Source: Nitrospiraceae bacterium
GTDB taxonomy: Bacteria; Nitrospirota; Nitrospiria; Nitrospirales; UBA8639
Assembly: GCA_020632595.1 (NCBI GenBank)
Contig: JACKFF010000022.1
Coordinates: forward strand, 1-27,759
Length of the DNA stretch: 27,759 nt
Direction: 5' to 3'
In this document: positions 8,961 through 16,562 of the stretch, piece by piece
Layout of the letters: every line of letters starts with the position of its first letter
How positions within the stretch are numbered: position 1 is the stretch's first letter
The notes under the pieces: model-generated
The model's input: only the letters and a program-made list of their open reading frames with translations
Databases searched by the model: none
Told to the model about the DNA's origin: nothing
Position numbers and translations under genes: made by a program

Positions 8961-10245
8961 ACTACTTCTCTTGGTACTAGGGTACATCCTTGGATGCGGC
9001 GTGGCAGCCGTATGGGGTGCACTCCTTACCGATTCTTCACGAGCCTTCAGTCAAAAACTCTCCCCCCCTCCGCAATCCATTGGAAGGGAGGTTTTTTCTC
9101 TAAATATCGTAAATTTAGAATATGGGGTAATTTGGCCAACGGTTCCGTTCTTCAGTTGGCGAAATTTTCATTCTGCTTGGGAAAAAATTGAATCCCGTCC
9201 AGGACAATGGAATTTTTTTCAATTGGATCAGGACATTTCATTAGCCGAAAAACAACAGGTTGAAATCTTATTACAATTGGTCACAATCCCCCAATGGGCC
9301 AAACTGGATGGACGCATCGATCTAGCATGCCGAGAATCGTCCCAACCGAACGAGGAACCTCCGATTTGTCAATCGACGCTATGGAAAAACTATGTCAGAA
9401 CGGTGGCAACACGATATAAAGGGCGGGTCCATGCATATGAATTATGGAACGAACCCAATGTCAAAGAATTCTTTACAGGAACAGTGAGCGATCTCGTGAC
9501 ATTGAATCGAATCGCTTATCAAACCTTAAAAGAAATCGATCCGACTATCCTCGTTGTTTCTTCTTCCTTAACCCGTTTGAACCCACGAACATTGGAGTAC
9601 CTCAAAGAATTTTTCAAGCAAGGCGGAGGACAATTTGCAGATGTCATGAGTCATCATTTCTATCCTGCCCCCGACCCTCCCGAAACCATGCTGAATTTCA
9701 TACAATCGTTTCATTCTCTCATGAGAGAGCATGGCGTTTATAAACCAGTGTGGAATACCGAAACGGGCTGGAACATGTTGAACCGTGACAGAAACCAGAT
9801 TACCGAACATTGGGCGGGCCCGAGCTTGAACGATGAATTGTCCCAAGCCTACATGGCTCGCACTTACCTGTTGTCCTGGGCATCTGGGATTGAGCGGGTG
9901 TACTGGTATGCCTGGGGACATAGAAGTATGGGTATGACCGAGCATGATGGAAAACGACCCAAAGCCATTGCGACTGCATTTTCAGAGATTCAGCATTGGA
10001 TAGTCGGTTCCCAAATGAAGAATTGCCGGAACACACCGGATCACACCTGGGTATGCAAACTGTTCCGCAATGGGCAGCCTCAGTGGATTATTTGGAATGC
10101 CCAGAGACATGTCCCTTTCCACCTCCCTCCCTCATGGAAGCCCTCCAGGCTCAAATACCTTGATGGAAGAGTAGAAATGTTCTTGGGACAACCCACGATT
10201 GACATCGGGCCAGTACCCATTTTACTTGAAAGAATTGCCCCCTGA
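8950..10245 (+). CDS. GH39-type (PslG-like) glycoside hydrolase, exported or membrane-anchored
   Basis: A (beta/alpha)8 glycosidase of 431 residues with an N-terminal hydrophobic segment (about 4-27) acting as signal peptide or anchor, so it should work in the periplasm. Visible motifs are NFHSAWEKIESRPGQWNF early in the barrel, YELWNEPNVKEFF with Glu168 as the probable acid/base, and VWNTETGWNM with Glu271 as the probable nucleophile. This spacing is as expected for clan GH-A, family 39/5-like enzymes. PslG, encoded in the Pseudomonas psl exopolysaccharide locus, has the same type of catalytic domain, so trimming of the nascent polymer is a reasonable role. The gene overlaps the polymerase gene by 11 nt, and its own stop is overlapped by the next gene. 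Clan assignment is firm; GH39 versus a neighbouring family is not certain. Confidence 0.82.
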   Translation: MLPRLLLLVLGYILGCGVAAVWGALLTDSSRAFSQKLSPPPQSIGREVFSLNIVNLEYGVIWPTVPFFSWRNFHSAWEKIESRPGQWNFFQLDQDISLAEKQQVEILLQLVTIPQWAKLDGRIDLACRESSQPNEEPPICQSTLWKNYVRTVATRYKGRVHAYELWNEPNVKEFFTGTVSDLVTLNRIAYQTLKEIDPTILVVSSSLTRLNPRTLEYLKEFFKQGGGQFADVMSHHFYPAPDPPETMLNFIQSFHSLMREHGVYKPVWNTETGWNMLNRDRNQITEHWAGPSLNDELSQAYMARTYLLSWASGIERVYWYAWGHRSMGMTEHDGKRPKAIATAFSEIQHWIVGSQMKNCRNTPDHTWVCKLFRNGQPQWIIWNAQRHVPFHLPPSWKPSRLKYLDGRVEMFLGQPTIDIGPVPILLERIAP

Positions 10246-11453
10246 TTATTTTACAAGTTCATAATTTTTATCAAAGCCCTGGAGGTGAAGATCAGGTTTT
10301 TGCTCATGAGAGCGCTCTTCTTCAACGGTTTGGGCACCAGGTCGTCAAATTCACGGCTCACAATGCTGACATTCAGCATCTGAGTACGGCTCGCCTGGTT
10401 CACTCGACATTATGGAATTCCCAAATCTATTCCCAACTACGGAAAATCATTCAACGTTACCGCCCCCATCTAGTCCACTTTCATAATACGTTTCCCCTTA
10501 TTTCCCCCGCAGCCTATTATGCTGCTAAATCTGAACAGATTCCGGTCATTCAAACATTGCATAATTACCGGCTTATCTGTCCCTCTGCCATCTTATTCCG
10601 TCATGGAAGGGTTTGCGAAGAATGTATAAACAAGTCCTTTCCTTGGCCAGCAATCCTTCATGGTTGCTATCAACAACGTCGGTCAGCGACTACGGTAACT
10701 GCAGGCATGTTAGGTCTACATCGAATCCTTTCCACCTGGTCTTCTCAAGTGGATGCCTATATAGCCTTGACCCATTTTGCCAAAAAAAAATTTATCGCAG
10801 GAGGAATTCCCAAAGATAAATTGTTTGTCAAACCCAATTTTTTGCCCGTCTCCCCTACAGAAGGGGTAGGAGAACGTGCGTATATTTTATTTGTAGGACG
10901 GCTGACGGATGAAAAAGGACTCAACATTCTCCTTGAGGCATGGAAAAACATCCGTACGACTCTTCAACTCAAAATTATTGGAGATGGTCCCTTGGCTTCC
11001 ACCCTTGCTACCCAAGCTAAAGTTCTTCGTGGAATTGAATGGCTCGGTCAACGAGATCGGGATTCTGTGTCGACTATGATGAAAAACGCTTTTGCCCTCA
11101 TTGTCCCATCACTATGGTATGAGGGCTTTCCAATGGTTGTGGCAGAAGCCTATTCAGTGGGGTTGCCTGTTATCAGCAGTGCCGTTGGAAGCCTGGAGGA
11201 AGTGGTCACGCACGGCGTCACCGGACGTCATTTCAGACCCGGCGATAGCCAAGACCTCCAGACTCAAATTGAATGGGCTATCAATCACCCGGAGTCTATG
11301 ATCGAGATGAGAAAAAATGCCAGAGAACGCTTTTTATCCAGATACACTGCCGAAGAAAACCATCGACTCCTTATGGAAATTTATGACCACACATTAGGAG
11401 AAACTTCCCAGCAAACCGATTCCTCTCCTCAGCACCCTCAATCTAATTCATAA
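10242..11453 (+). CDS. family 4 glycosyltransferase with a non-ATG start (CTG at 10242)
   Basis: A GT4 enzyme of about 403 residues. An in-frame ATG/GTG/TTG search first finds a start near 10557, but the frame is open and clearly coding back to 10242. It reads LIILQVHNFYQSPGGEDQVF, the family's usual N-terminus (normally MKIL.VHN.Y...GGE). Upstream, an in-frame TGA at 10227 blocks any longer form, and the only codons before the conserved strand are CTG (10242), ATT and ATT. The CTG overlaps the glycosidase stop as CTGA, imitating the ATGA coupling seen at 6624. Further marks are VHFHNTFPLISP, LHNYRLICP, LFVGRLTDEKGLNILL and the EX7E motif YEGFPMVVAEAY (Glu294 and Glu302). A Cys pair in CEECINK is typical of one GT4 subgroup. 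It ends the + strand operon. Confidence 0.88.
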   Translation: MIILQVHNFYQSPGGEDQVFAHESALLQRFGHQVVKFTAHNADIQHLSTARLVHSTLWNSQIYSQLRKIIQRYRPHLVHFHNTFPLISPAAYYAAKSEQIPVIQTLHNYRLICPSAILFRHGRVCEECINKSFPWPAILHGCYQQRRSATTVTAGMLGLHRILSTWSSQVDAYIALTHFAKKKFIAGGIPKDKLFVKPNFLPVSPTEGVGERAYILFVGRLTDEKGLNILLEAWKNIRTTLQLKIIGDGPLASTLATQAKVLRGIEWLGQRDRDSVSTMMKNAFALIVPSLWYEGFPMVVAEAYSVGLPVISSAVGSLEEVVTHGVTGRHFRPGDSQDLQTQIEWAINHPESMIEMRKNARERFLSRYTAEENHRLLMEIYDHTLGETSQQTDSSPQHPQSNS

Positions 11454-11519
11454 TTGGAATACCTGAAAAGTGGTCCCCAGCTCCCAGACACAAGACTACG
11501 GTACAAGCGAACCCATAAA

Positions 11520-12269
11520 TCAAAGCCTTCGATAAAGCCATTCGGGGATATAATGTCGCTGACGATTAAAAACAACCCCCTGAACTTTTCCCCCATGCTG
11601 GGCTATTCGATCACGTAGACTAGCAATTACCTGCGTTCGGGTTTTTTCGGCTTCCACAACTAGAATGACTCCGTCACTGGCTGCACATACCGACAATCCG
11701 TCAGTTGATATGCTCATAGGTGGAGAATCCACCACAACAAATTCGAATTGACTGCGCAGCTTCTCCCAGAACTCTTGTCCATTTGTTTGTTCCCCCACAT
11801 TGAGGCTATCAGACCTAGCTTCGTTGAGCAGAGCAAGCGAGACATTGGACTTCCCAATGAGGGTACATCCAGCCTCTAGACCTCCCCCTCTCTCGACCAA
11901 TTCCCAAAGTGGCAATTTTGGGGAAAGACCCAATACCTTATGCATGCCCAAAGTTCTCCTATCTCCATCAACAATTAAAACAGATTTATGCAACTTTTCC
12001 CCTATGGCAAACCCAAGTTCACGAACAATCGTCGTCGTCCCTTCATGCTCCCGGGATCCAATAAATTGCAACAGGAGGGATGGTTGATGAGGAAAAGACG
12101 AGCGTACGCTTTGATATAGCCCCAACATCTCATCCACCATATTTAATCCAGGCAAACTTTTTTGACTTTCCGCATTGACAATTTTGTTCCGCAATTTTGC
12201 CCATTGCCCATCTGAGGAAGACACTTTTTGTTTGGATTGAATATATTGGAGGGCCTCATACACTTTCAT
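11520..12269 (-). CDS. CpsD/BY-kinase-like P-loop protein without Walker A lysine
   Basis: Resembles the cytoplasmic kinase partner of Wzz/GumC chain-length proteins (MinD/ParA-like fold). In 249 residues, Walker A' VLIVDGDRR is at about 97-105 and Walker B FVVVDSPP at about 177-184. VEAEKTRTQV and VQGVVFNRQRHYIPEWLYRRL lie near the C-terminus, as in CpsD/CapB proteins. The Walker A position (71-80) reads GSREHEGTTT: the GK[ST]T lysine is replaced by Thr78. The usual C-terminal tyrosine cluster is reduced to Tyr240 and Tyr246. It may therefore be a regulatory pseudokinase or bind nucleotide differently. It lies downstream of the other - strand export genes after a 218-nt gap (12270-12487) in which I see no gene, and converges with the + strand GT4. 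Family is fairly sure, kinase activity doubtful. Confidence 0.8.
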   Translation of the reverse strand: MKVYEALQYIQSKQKVSSSDGQWAKLRNKIVNAESQKSLPGLNMVDEMLGLYQSVRSSFPHQPSLLLQFIGSREHEGTTTIVRELGFAIGEKLHKSVLIVDGDRRTLGMHKVLGLSPKLPLWELVERGGGLEAGCTLIGKSNVSLALLNEARSDSLNVGEQTNGQEFWEKLRSQFEFVVVDSPPMSISTDGLSVCAASDGVILVVEAEKTRTQVIASLRDRIAQHGGKVQGVVFNRQRHYIPEWLYRRL

Positions 12270-12487
12270 ATGGTCATCAATGTCCTAATCAGCCAATCTG
12301 GAAATCTGGCAATCTTTCCTAATTCGAATACTTCTTGCCCGCTTTATTTTAAAACCAGTTGGCCTAAGCCTAACGTTCACAAGGCGCTTTTACCCGCACA
12401 TTTTTCCATACAGAAAACAGCGTCCCCGAGCTGAGACATGACTCGCTTATACAAAATTCTCATCGTGAATCAAAAATGGTCATGAGA

Positions 12488-13816
12488 TTAAGGACGGTTC
12501 TCCAATAACGCCAAGTCCACTCCCCACGTTTGCCGCGAAGGAAATCGAATTTCCTGGCCAGAGAAAATTTTGCTCGCATCATCCAACCCAACATTCAAAC
12601 GTAACACTTCTTGAAGGACTTCTGGTCGAACATGACCATATCTTTTCCTCAACAGAGAATGAAGAGTATCCCCTTCCTCCACCACATGAATTTCAAAATT
12701 CTCAGAGACCTTTCTTCTGCCATCATCTTCCTTGGCCACGCCCCCTTCGTCCATAGACAAATCCATTACGGATGAGACCGAATAGGGTGAATAATCAATC
12801 ACCGGCCTCTGTTCTACAAACAACTTCTCCCCCGATCTGGATGTCATCCATCGCATCTCCTGCTTGCCCCACACAGGTAAAGTGAAGTCTTTAACAAAGC
12901 CCATCAGAGAATCCTGTTGGGCGAGTCCTCCAATCCCGAATATAGCGACACAAATAAACCCAAGAAGCCACCTGTAGTTCCCAACACCTCTCCAAACGGT
13001 AAAAGGGTCATGATTAATTTGCTCCGAAATAACCTCTCGCACGATTTCTTCGCCAACCGGGCGTCGTTGATATCCCACCCCGGCCACCAAAGCATTATCA
13101 CAAAGCATATTTAATCGGCGAGGGTTTCCCCTCGCATGTTTGGCGATAAGAGCTTGGGCACGGAGGGAAAAAGGACTCTTGCCTTTTGCTCCTGCCCGGC
13201 TCAGACGGTGCTTAATATAGGCCGTACTTTCCGCCATAGATAATGGAGAAAGGTGCGCCCGAATCGCCACTCGTTGCTCTAACTGACGAAGATCCCGACG
13301 CTGTAAGATTTGAATTAATTCAGGTTGGCCCACCAAAACAATCTGCAAAATCTTTTCCGTGGTCGTTTCCATATTCAAAAGCATCGGGAGTTTTTTCAAT
13401 GTGGCAATCGGCATATTTTGCGCTTCATCCACGAAAAGAACTACCCCACGACCCGCCTGATGTTCCTCATTTAAAGCCTGATGAAGTTGGTTTATCAAAC
13501 TGTAATCATCTTCCTCTTCCCCCACCAGACCCAGTTGACACAGAAGCGTATTCAATAGCTGTCCAAAGGAAAGCGTGGGATGAGAAAGATGAACAAGCCG
13601 TTGCGGGGTTATAGGCATCCGAGAAAGAACTGATCGAAGGATCGTAGTTTTCCCTAAACCCACCTCTCCAATGACGGTGACAAGACCTTTTCGTTCATTC
13701 ACTCCATACCAAATCGCCCCTAAAGCCTGCTTGTGACTGGGACTTAAAAATAAAAACTCTGGATCAGGAGTGGTATGAAATGGCGACTTTTGTAAATGGT
13801 AATACTCTAAATACAT
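12488..13816 (-). CDS. ExeA/GspA-type ATPase with membrane helix and C-terminal LysM domain
   Basis: An AAA-type ATPase of 442 residues, of the kind found in exopolysaccharide and PEP-CTERM loci. The start is the ATG at 13816, giving MYLEYYHLQKSPFHTTPDP, the family's usual opening; an in-frame upstream ATG at 14092 would run inside the GumC gene and is not credible. Walker A GEVGLGKTT is at 50-58 and Walker B VVLFVDEAQ at 125-133, with sensor-type LVGQPEL and an arginine-rich RRDLRQLEQRV after it. A single membrane helix lies at about 283-299. The C-terminal region (about 375-427: VVEEGDTLHSLLRKRYGH to IFSGQEIRFPS) is a LysM domain, which would sit in the periplasm and bind peptidoglycan. This suggests it couples ATP use to passage of the export machine through the wall. 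It begins 14 nt after the GumC stop. Confidence 0.88.
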   Translation of the reverse strand: MYLEYYHLQKSPFHTTPDPEFLFLSPSHKQALGAIWYGVNERKGLVTVIGEVGLGKTTILRSVLSRMPITPQRLVHLSHPTLSFGQLLNTLLCQLGLVGEEEDDYSLINQLHQALNEEHQAGRGVVLFVDEAQNMPIATLKKLPMLLNMETTTEKILQIVLVGQPELIQILQRRDLRQLEQRVAIRAHLSPLSMAESTAYIKHRLSRAGAKGKSPFSLRAQALIAKHARGNPRRLNMLCDNALVAGVGYQRRPVGEEIVREVISEQINHDPFTVWRGVGNYRWLLGFICVAIFGIGGLAQQDSLMGFVKDFTLPVWGKQEMRWMTSRSGEKLFVEQRPVIDYSPYSVSSVMDLSMDEGGVAKEDDGRRKVSENFEIHVVEEGDTLHSLLRKRYGHVRPEVLQEVLRLNVGLDDASKIFSGQEIRFPSRQTWGVDLALLENRP

Positions 13817-13830
13817 GAAAGACGTCTCTA

Positions 13831-15306
13831 TTATGCCTTTTGAATGATTCTGGCCAAAATCGGCAATCCCAGATCTCTCGTCAGATATTCCGGTCGGGTA
13901 TATCCACCCTCGAGAAATTCCACCACGAATCCAAAACCGACTCCTCCCACTAAACCGGCGAGAGCTCCCAAGAAAACGTAGAGAATTTTTTGGGGCTTGA
14001 CTGGATGAAGGGGAACCATCGCAGCTTGGATGACGCTCATGTTTGCCAAATTCAAGCGGTCCATTTCCTCTGACACTCGTGCCTCTTCCCATTTGTATAA
14101 ATACGTTTCATAGTTCTTCCGATCCATGGCTAGGTTCAAGTCCAATGCTTCCAACTCTTGCTCCTGAGATTCTAAATTGCGCAATTTGTATCTTAACTCC
14201 ATAAGTTGTCGAGTAATTTCCTGTTCTTTAGAGAACAGTGACTGCAAATTAGCCTCTCCAGCCACAATTTCCATTTCCAGTTGCTGAAAAATCGGATTAT
14301 TCCCTTTCGTGATCCGGTCCGAATGCCTACCTTCTTCTAGCTGAATAAATTGAGAAATAATGGCAATTTCTTCCCGCACTTCTTTCACGTACCGGCTACG
14401 CTCTTTATATTTAGCCAATAATTCCTGCTCCCGTCGACGCAAATCCAGTAATTCACTCTTGGCTTTATCAATCGAGGTATTACCCTGATTGACGCTACTC
14501 AGTGAAATACTCGTAGGCATACTCCCTTTCTGGGTTTTCAAAGACCTCAATTTACTGCGTTGTCCCTGAATATCATGCTGAACGGTTTTCAATGTCGTAT
14601 CCATTTCCTTAATTTGCTCCAGGAACAACCTACGCTCGTCTTCCAAGGAGGAAAGACCGACGATTCGTTTAAAGGTCTCGAGGTCCGCCTTGGACTTATC
14701 AAACTTTTGCTTATAGAATTGAACTTGTTTTTCAAGAAATCCAGTATTGGGATCGCTATAAATTCGCAAATGCTTTTCTTTTAAAAATTCCACCAATAAA
14801 TTGACCGCCTTGGCGGCGATGATAGGATCCTCATGCTGCCATGTGATTTCCAGGACGTTAGAATCCTTCGCTTGAGATACCGACAAATGATATTGAAACT
14901 TCATAATCGCCTCTTCCAGAGTACGACCCGGTGTCGATGTCTGCCTGGAAAGGTCTGGATAAACCGTTTCCACTGTCAAATATTCCAAGACTTTCTTGAT
15001 GAGATCTGCACTTGAAGCAATACGAATTTCAGAATTTATTGTGGCTGCCCGATCGATGGAGATCGTGGGATTGCTTTGCCCGACTTCCGATCGGTAAATA
15101 TGCTCACGGCCAATCTTGATAAGAACGCTGGAATACGCTTCATAAACAGGGGCTTGCACGAGAGTGACAAAAGCCGTCAACCCCAATGTCACGATAAAAA
15201 CAGTCAAAATGACATTTTGATGCTTAAATAAAACAGTGAAGACATCACGCAAACTTAAAACCCTCGAAGAAGCTTCCCAAGAACGTAAAGTTGAATCTGA
15301 AATCAT
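13831..15306 (-). CDS. GumC/Wzz-type chain-length determinant (polysaccharide co-polymerase)
   Basis: An inner-membrane polysaccharide co-polymerase with a large periplasmic domain that sets chain length and contacts the Wza-type exporter. In 491 residues, a cytoplasmic head with LSLRDVFTVLFKHQ leads to the first membrane helix (about 30-52) and the Wzz segment PVYEAYSSVLIKIG. A long coiled-coil region (about 170-420) follows, ending in a GNVR-type DLNLAMDRKNYETYL. The Pro-rich VPLHPVKPQK then precedes the second helix (about 442-465). It stops soon after GLPILARI, so no kinase domain is fused; the separate P-loop protein at 11520-12269 would serve that role. A GTG at 15309 abuts the AGGAGG Shine-Dalgarno, so I choose the ATG at 15306. 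It lies between the Wza gene and the ExeA-type ATPase. Confidence 0.9.
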   Translation of the reverse strand: MISDSTLRSWEASSRVLSLRDVFTVLFKHQNVILTVFIVTLGLTAFVTLVQAPVYEAYSSVLIKIGREHIYRSEVGQSNPTISIDRAATINSEIRIASSADLIKKVLEYLTVETVYPDLSRQTSTPGRTLEEAIMKFQYHLSVSQAKDSNVLEITWQHEDPIIAAKAVNLLVEFLKEKHLRIYSDPNTGFLEKQVQFYKQKFDKSKADLETFKRIVGLSSLEDERRLFLEQIKEMDTTLKTVQHDIQGQRSKLRSLKTQKGSMPTSISLSSVNQGNTSIDKAKSELLDLRRREQELLAKYKERSRYVKEVREEIAIISQFIQLEEGRHSDRITKGNNPIFQQLEMEIVAGEANLQSLFSKEQEITRQLMELRYKLRNLESQEQELEALDLNLAMDRKNYETYLYKWEEARVSEEMDRLNLANMSVIQAAMVPLHPVKPQKILYVFLGALAGLVGGVGFGFVVEFLEGGYTRPEYLTRDLGLPILARIIQKA

Positions 15307-15309
15307 CAC

Positions 15310-15315
15310 CCTCCT
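15310..15315 (-). promoter_or_regulatory. strong Shine-Dalgarno of the GumC gene
   Basis: AGGAGG on the - strand. It leaves no room before the GTG at 15309 and 3 nt before the ATG at 15306, which therefore is the better start. Confidence 0.6.
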
Positions 15316-15322
15316 TGAAACA

Positions 15323-16039
15323 TTAATTCAAGGTAAAAAATGTCCCAAAACCAATTGGAATATTTTTCCGAATATACAAATTTACAAATTGGTTGACATC
15401 GGCAATCGCCGATTGAGGCACATATACGACATCGTACGGAGCCAGCCGAATATCAGCCTGTTTATGATTCCCTTGTAAAATGTCTTCCAGGTCAACTTTA
15501 AATACAAGCGGATGGCTTTTCGGGCCACGGCGAATGATTAATACTTCCTGCAGCTGTCCAGTGTCCTTGACTCCTCCAGCACTGGCAATAGCTTGAAGTG
15601 CCGTTAGCGAACCACGGATTTCAACCTCACTGGGATGCTCTACTGCCCCATCCACGTAAACCCGATGCTGAGCGAACGACTTCACAATGACGGTGAGTTC
15701 AGGTTTTTTTAACTCTTCGTTATACAAAACTTTCAACTGATTGGTGAGTTCAGCCGGCGTTCGACCCGCTGCCATCACCTCACCAGCCAGCTGCAAGGAA
15801 ATCCGGCCATCTGGACGAACAGGAAGCTTTTCCTCGTTTAACTCAGGATTAAAGAAAAATTTCACATCTAACTCATCATGGGGCTGGATACGGTATTCCT
15901 CAATAAGAGGGGGATCAACCACATTAATATCCAGAACCGAAAAACCAGGAGGACCAGAGGGGAGTGATTCCAAGCCGGCTTTTTGGCTACACGCCATAAT
16001 GATCACAAGAAGAAGGAACAGACCGAGGCGAATGACCAT
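15323..16039 (-). CDS. Wza-type polysaccharide export lipoprotein (Poly_export + SLBB)
   Basis: A periplasmic/outer-membrane lipoprotein that forms the export channel or its periplasmic ring. The 238-residue precursor has a lipobox ending MAC with the lipidated Cys17. A Poly_export domain follows from YRIQPHDELDVKFFFNPELN through VRPDGRISLQLAGEVMAAGR (about 47-122), then one SLBB domain starting at VYVDGAVEHPSEVEI and including ALQAIASAGGVKDTG. The C-terminus ends IRLAPYDVVYVPQS and a short hydrophobic tail, NIPIGFGTFFTLN. It is shorter than E. coli Wza (about 380) and lacks a long amphipathic C-terminal helix, so a partner outer-membrane protein may be needed. AAAGGA precedes the ATG at 16039. 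First gene of the - strand export operon. Confidence 0.92.
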   Translation of the reverse strand: MVIRLGLFLLLVIIMACSQKAGLESLPSGPPGFSVLDINVVDPPLIEEYRIQPHDELDVKFFFNPELNEEKLPVRPDGRISLQLAGEVMAAGRTPAELTNQLKVLYNEELKKPELTVIVKSFAQHRVYVDGAVEHPSEVEIRGSLTALQAIASAGGVKDTGQLQEVLIIRRGPKSHPLVFKVDLEDILQGNHKQADIRLAPYDVVYVPQSAIADVNQFVNLYIRKNIPIGFGTFFTLN

Positions 16040-16250
16040 AGCAATCCTTTGCTAATTCATTGGGAACATCACTCACCTTGTATTTGACATGATTCTGAAT
16101 GCAAATTGGACATCCCTATGGGAGAAAGGATCGTTCTCCTCCCAATCCTCAGCACATTCAATCCACGCTCATTAATTAGAGGACGAAACAAATCCCGTCA
16201 ATGAATCAGAATCACCAAGATCATGCCTTCAACGAAACACCCGTTCCACG

Positions 16251-16264
16251 AAGGTTGTAACCTT
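16251..16264. promoter_or_regulatory. 14-bp palindrome, candidate operator
   Basis: AAGGTTGTAACCTT: two perfect 6-bp arms around GT, about 210 nt upstream of the Wza-type gene. It is too short to form a terminator and has no T-run. A dimeric regulator site is possible; no regulator is identified. Confidence 0.35.
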
Positions 16265-16335
16265 TCCAAACTAGGATAGGGGGGACACCAGAAAAAATCT
16301 TGAAGAACAAATTATGAAGGAGGAATAAAAACGAA

Positions 16336-16370
16336 GGTATAAATACATGATAAATATGTATGAGTATACC
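16336..16370. promoter_or_regulatory. 35-bp AT-rich inverted repeat, candidate operator
   Basis: Outer arms GGTATA (16336-16341) and TATACC (16365-16370) and inner arms ATACAT (16343-16348) and ATGTAT (16356-16361) are nested around about 16352, with a one-base asymmetry. The nested symmetry suits a site for a symmetrical DNA-binding protein. It lies about 300 nt upstream of the export operon and could alternatively belong to the decayed SRAP gene's 3' side. Confidence 0.4.
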
Positions 16371-16562
16371 TAATTTAGAATGAAAAATGCCAGACCAATC
16401 TCGCCATGTTCACCCTCAGCAAGAACTCCCAATAAAGAAGACTCCCTACATACCAAATTCCAGCGGAGGGTATTCCATCCCTCTTAGCCAAAGACACTCC
16501 TCACCCTTCCTATCGACAAGGCAACCCCCTATTCATCCTTCTAGACAGGAGAAGCAAATGGG

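Larger units (their letters stand above)
16040..16562. other. gene-free leader region upstream of the export operon
   Basis: About 520 nt between the Wza gene and the SRAP remnant. It contains two inverted repeats (annotated separately) but no ORF I trust. A 88-codon + strand frame at 16387-16653 overlaps the antisense of the conserved SRAP C-terminus and looks like chance. I found no convincing sigma70 or sigma54 promoter for the - strand operon; one GG/GC pair near 16099-16116 is off the sigma54 spacing by one base. Confidence 0.6.

Noticed and set aside
10557..11453. GT4 gene starting at about 10557
   Set aside because: This would remove the conserved N-terminal Rossmann half, which is open and clearly coding upstream to 10242.
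13817..14092. Upstream extension of the ExeA-type ATPase to an ATG at 14092
   Set aside because: The extra 92 residues lie inside the GumC gene in another frame, are Gly/Ser/Arg-rich and precede a classical family start at 13816.
11520..16039. Exosortase/PEP-CTERM system
   Set aside because: The ExeA-type ATPase and export genes fit such loci, but no exosortase or PEP-CTERM protein is visible in the window.
16099..16116. sigma54 promoter for the Wza-type operon
   Set aside because: The GG and GC dinucleotides are 13 rather than 12 nt apart and other consensus positions do not match.
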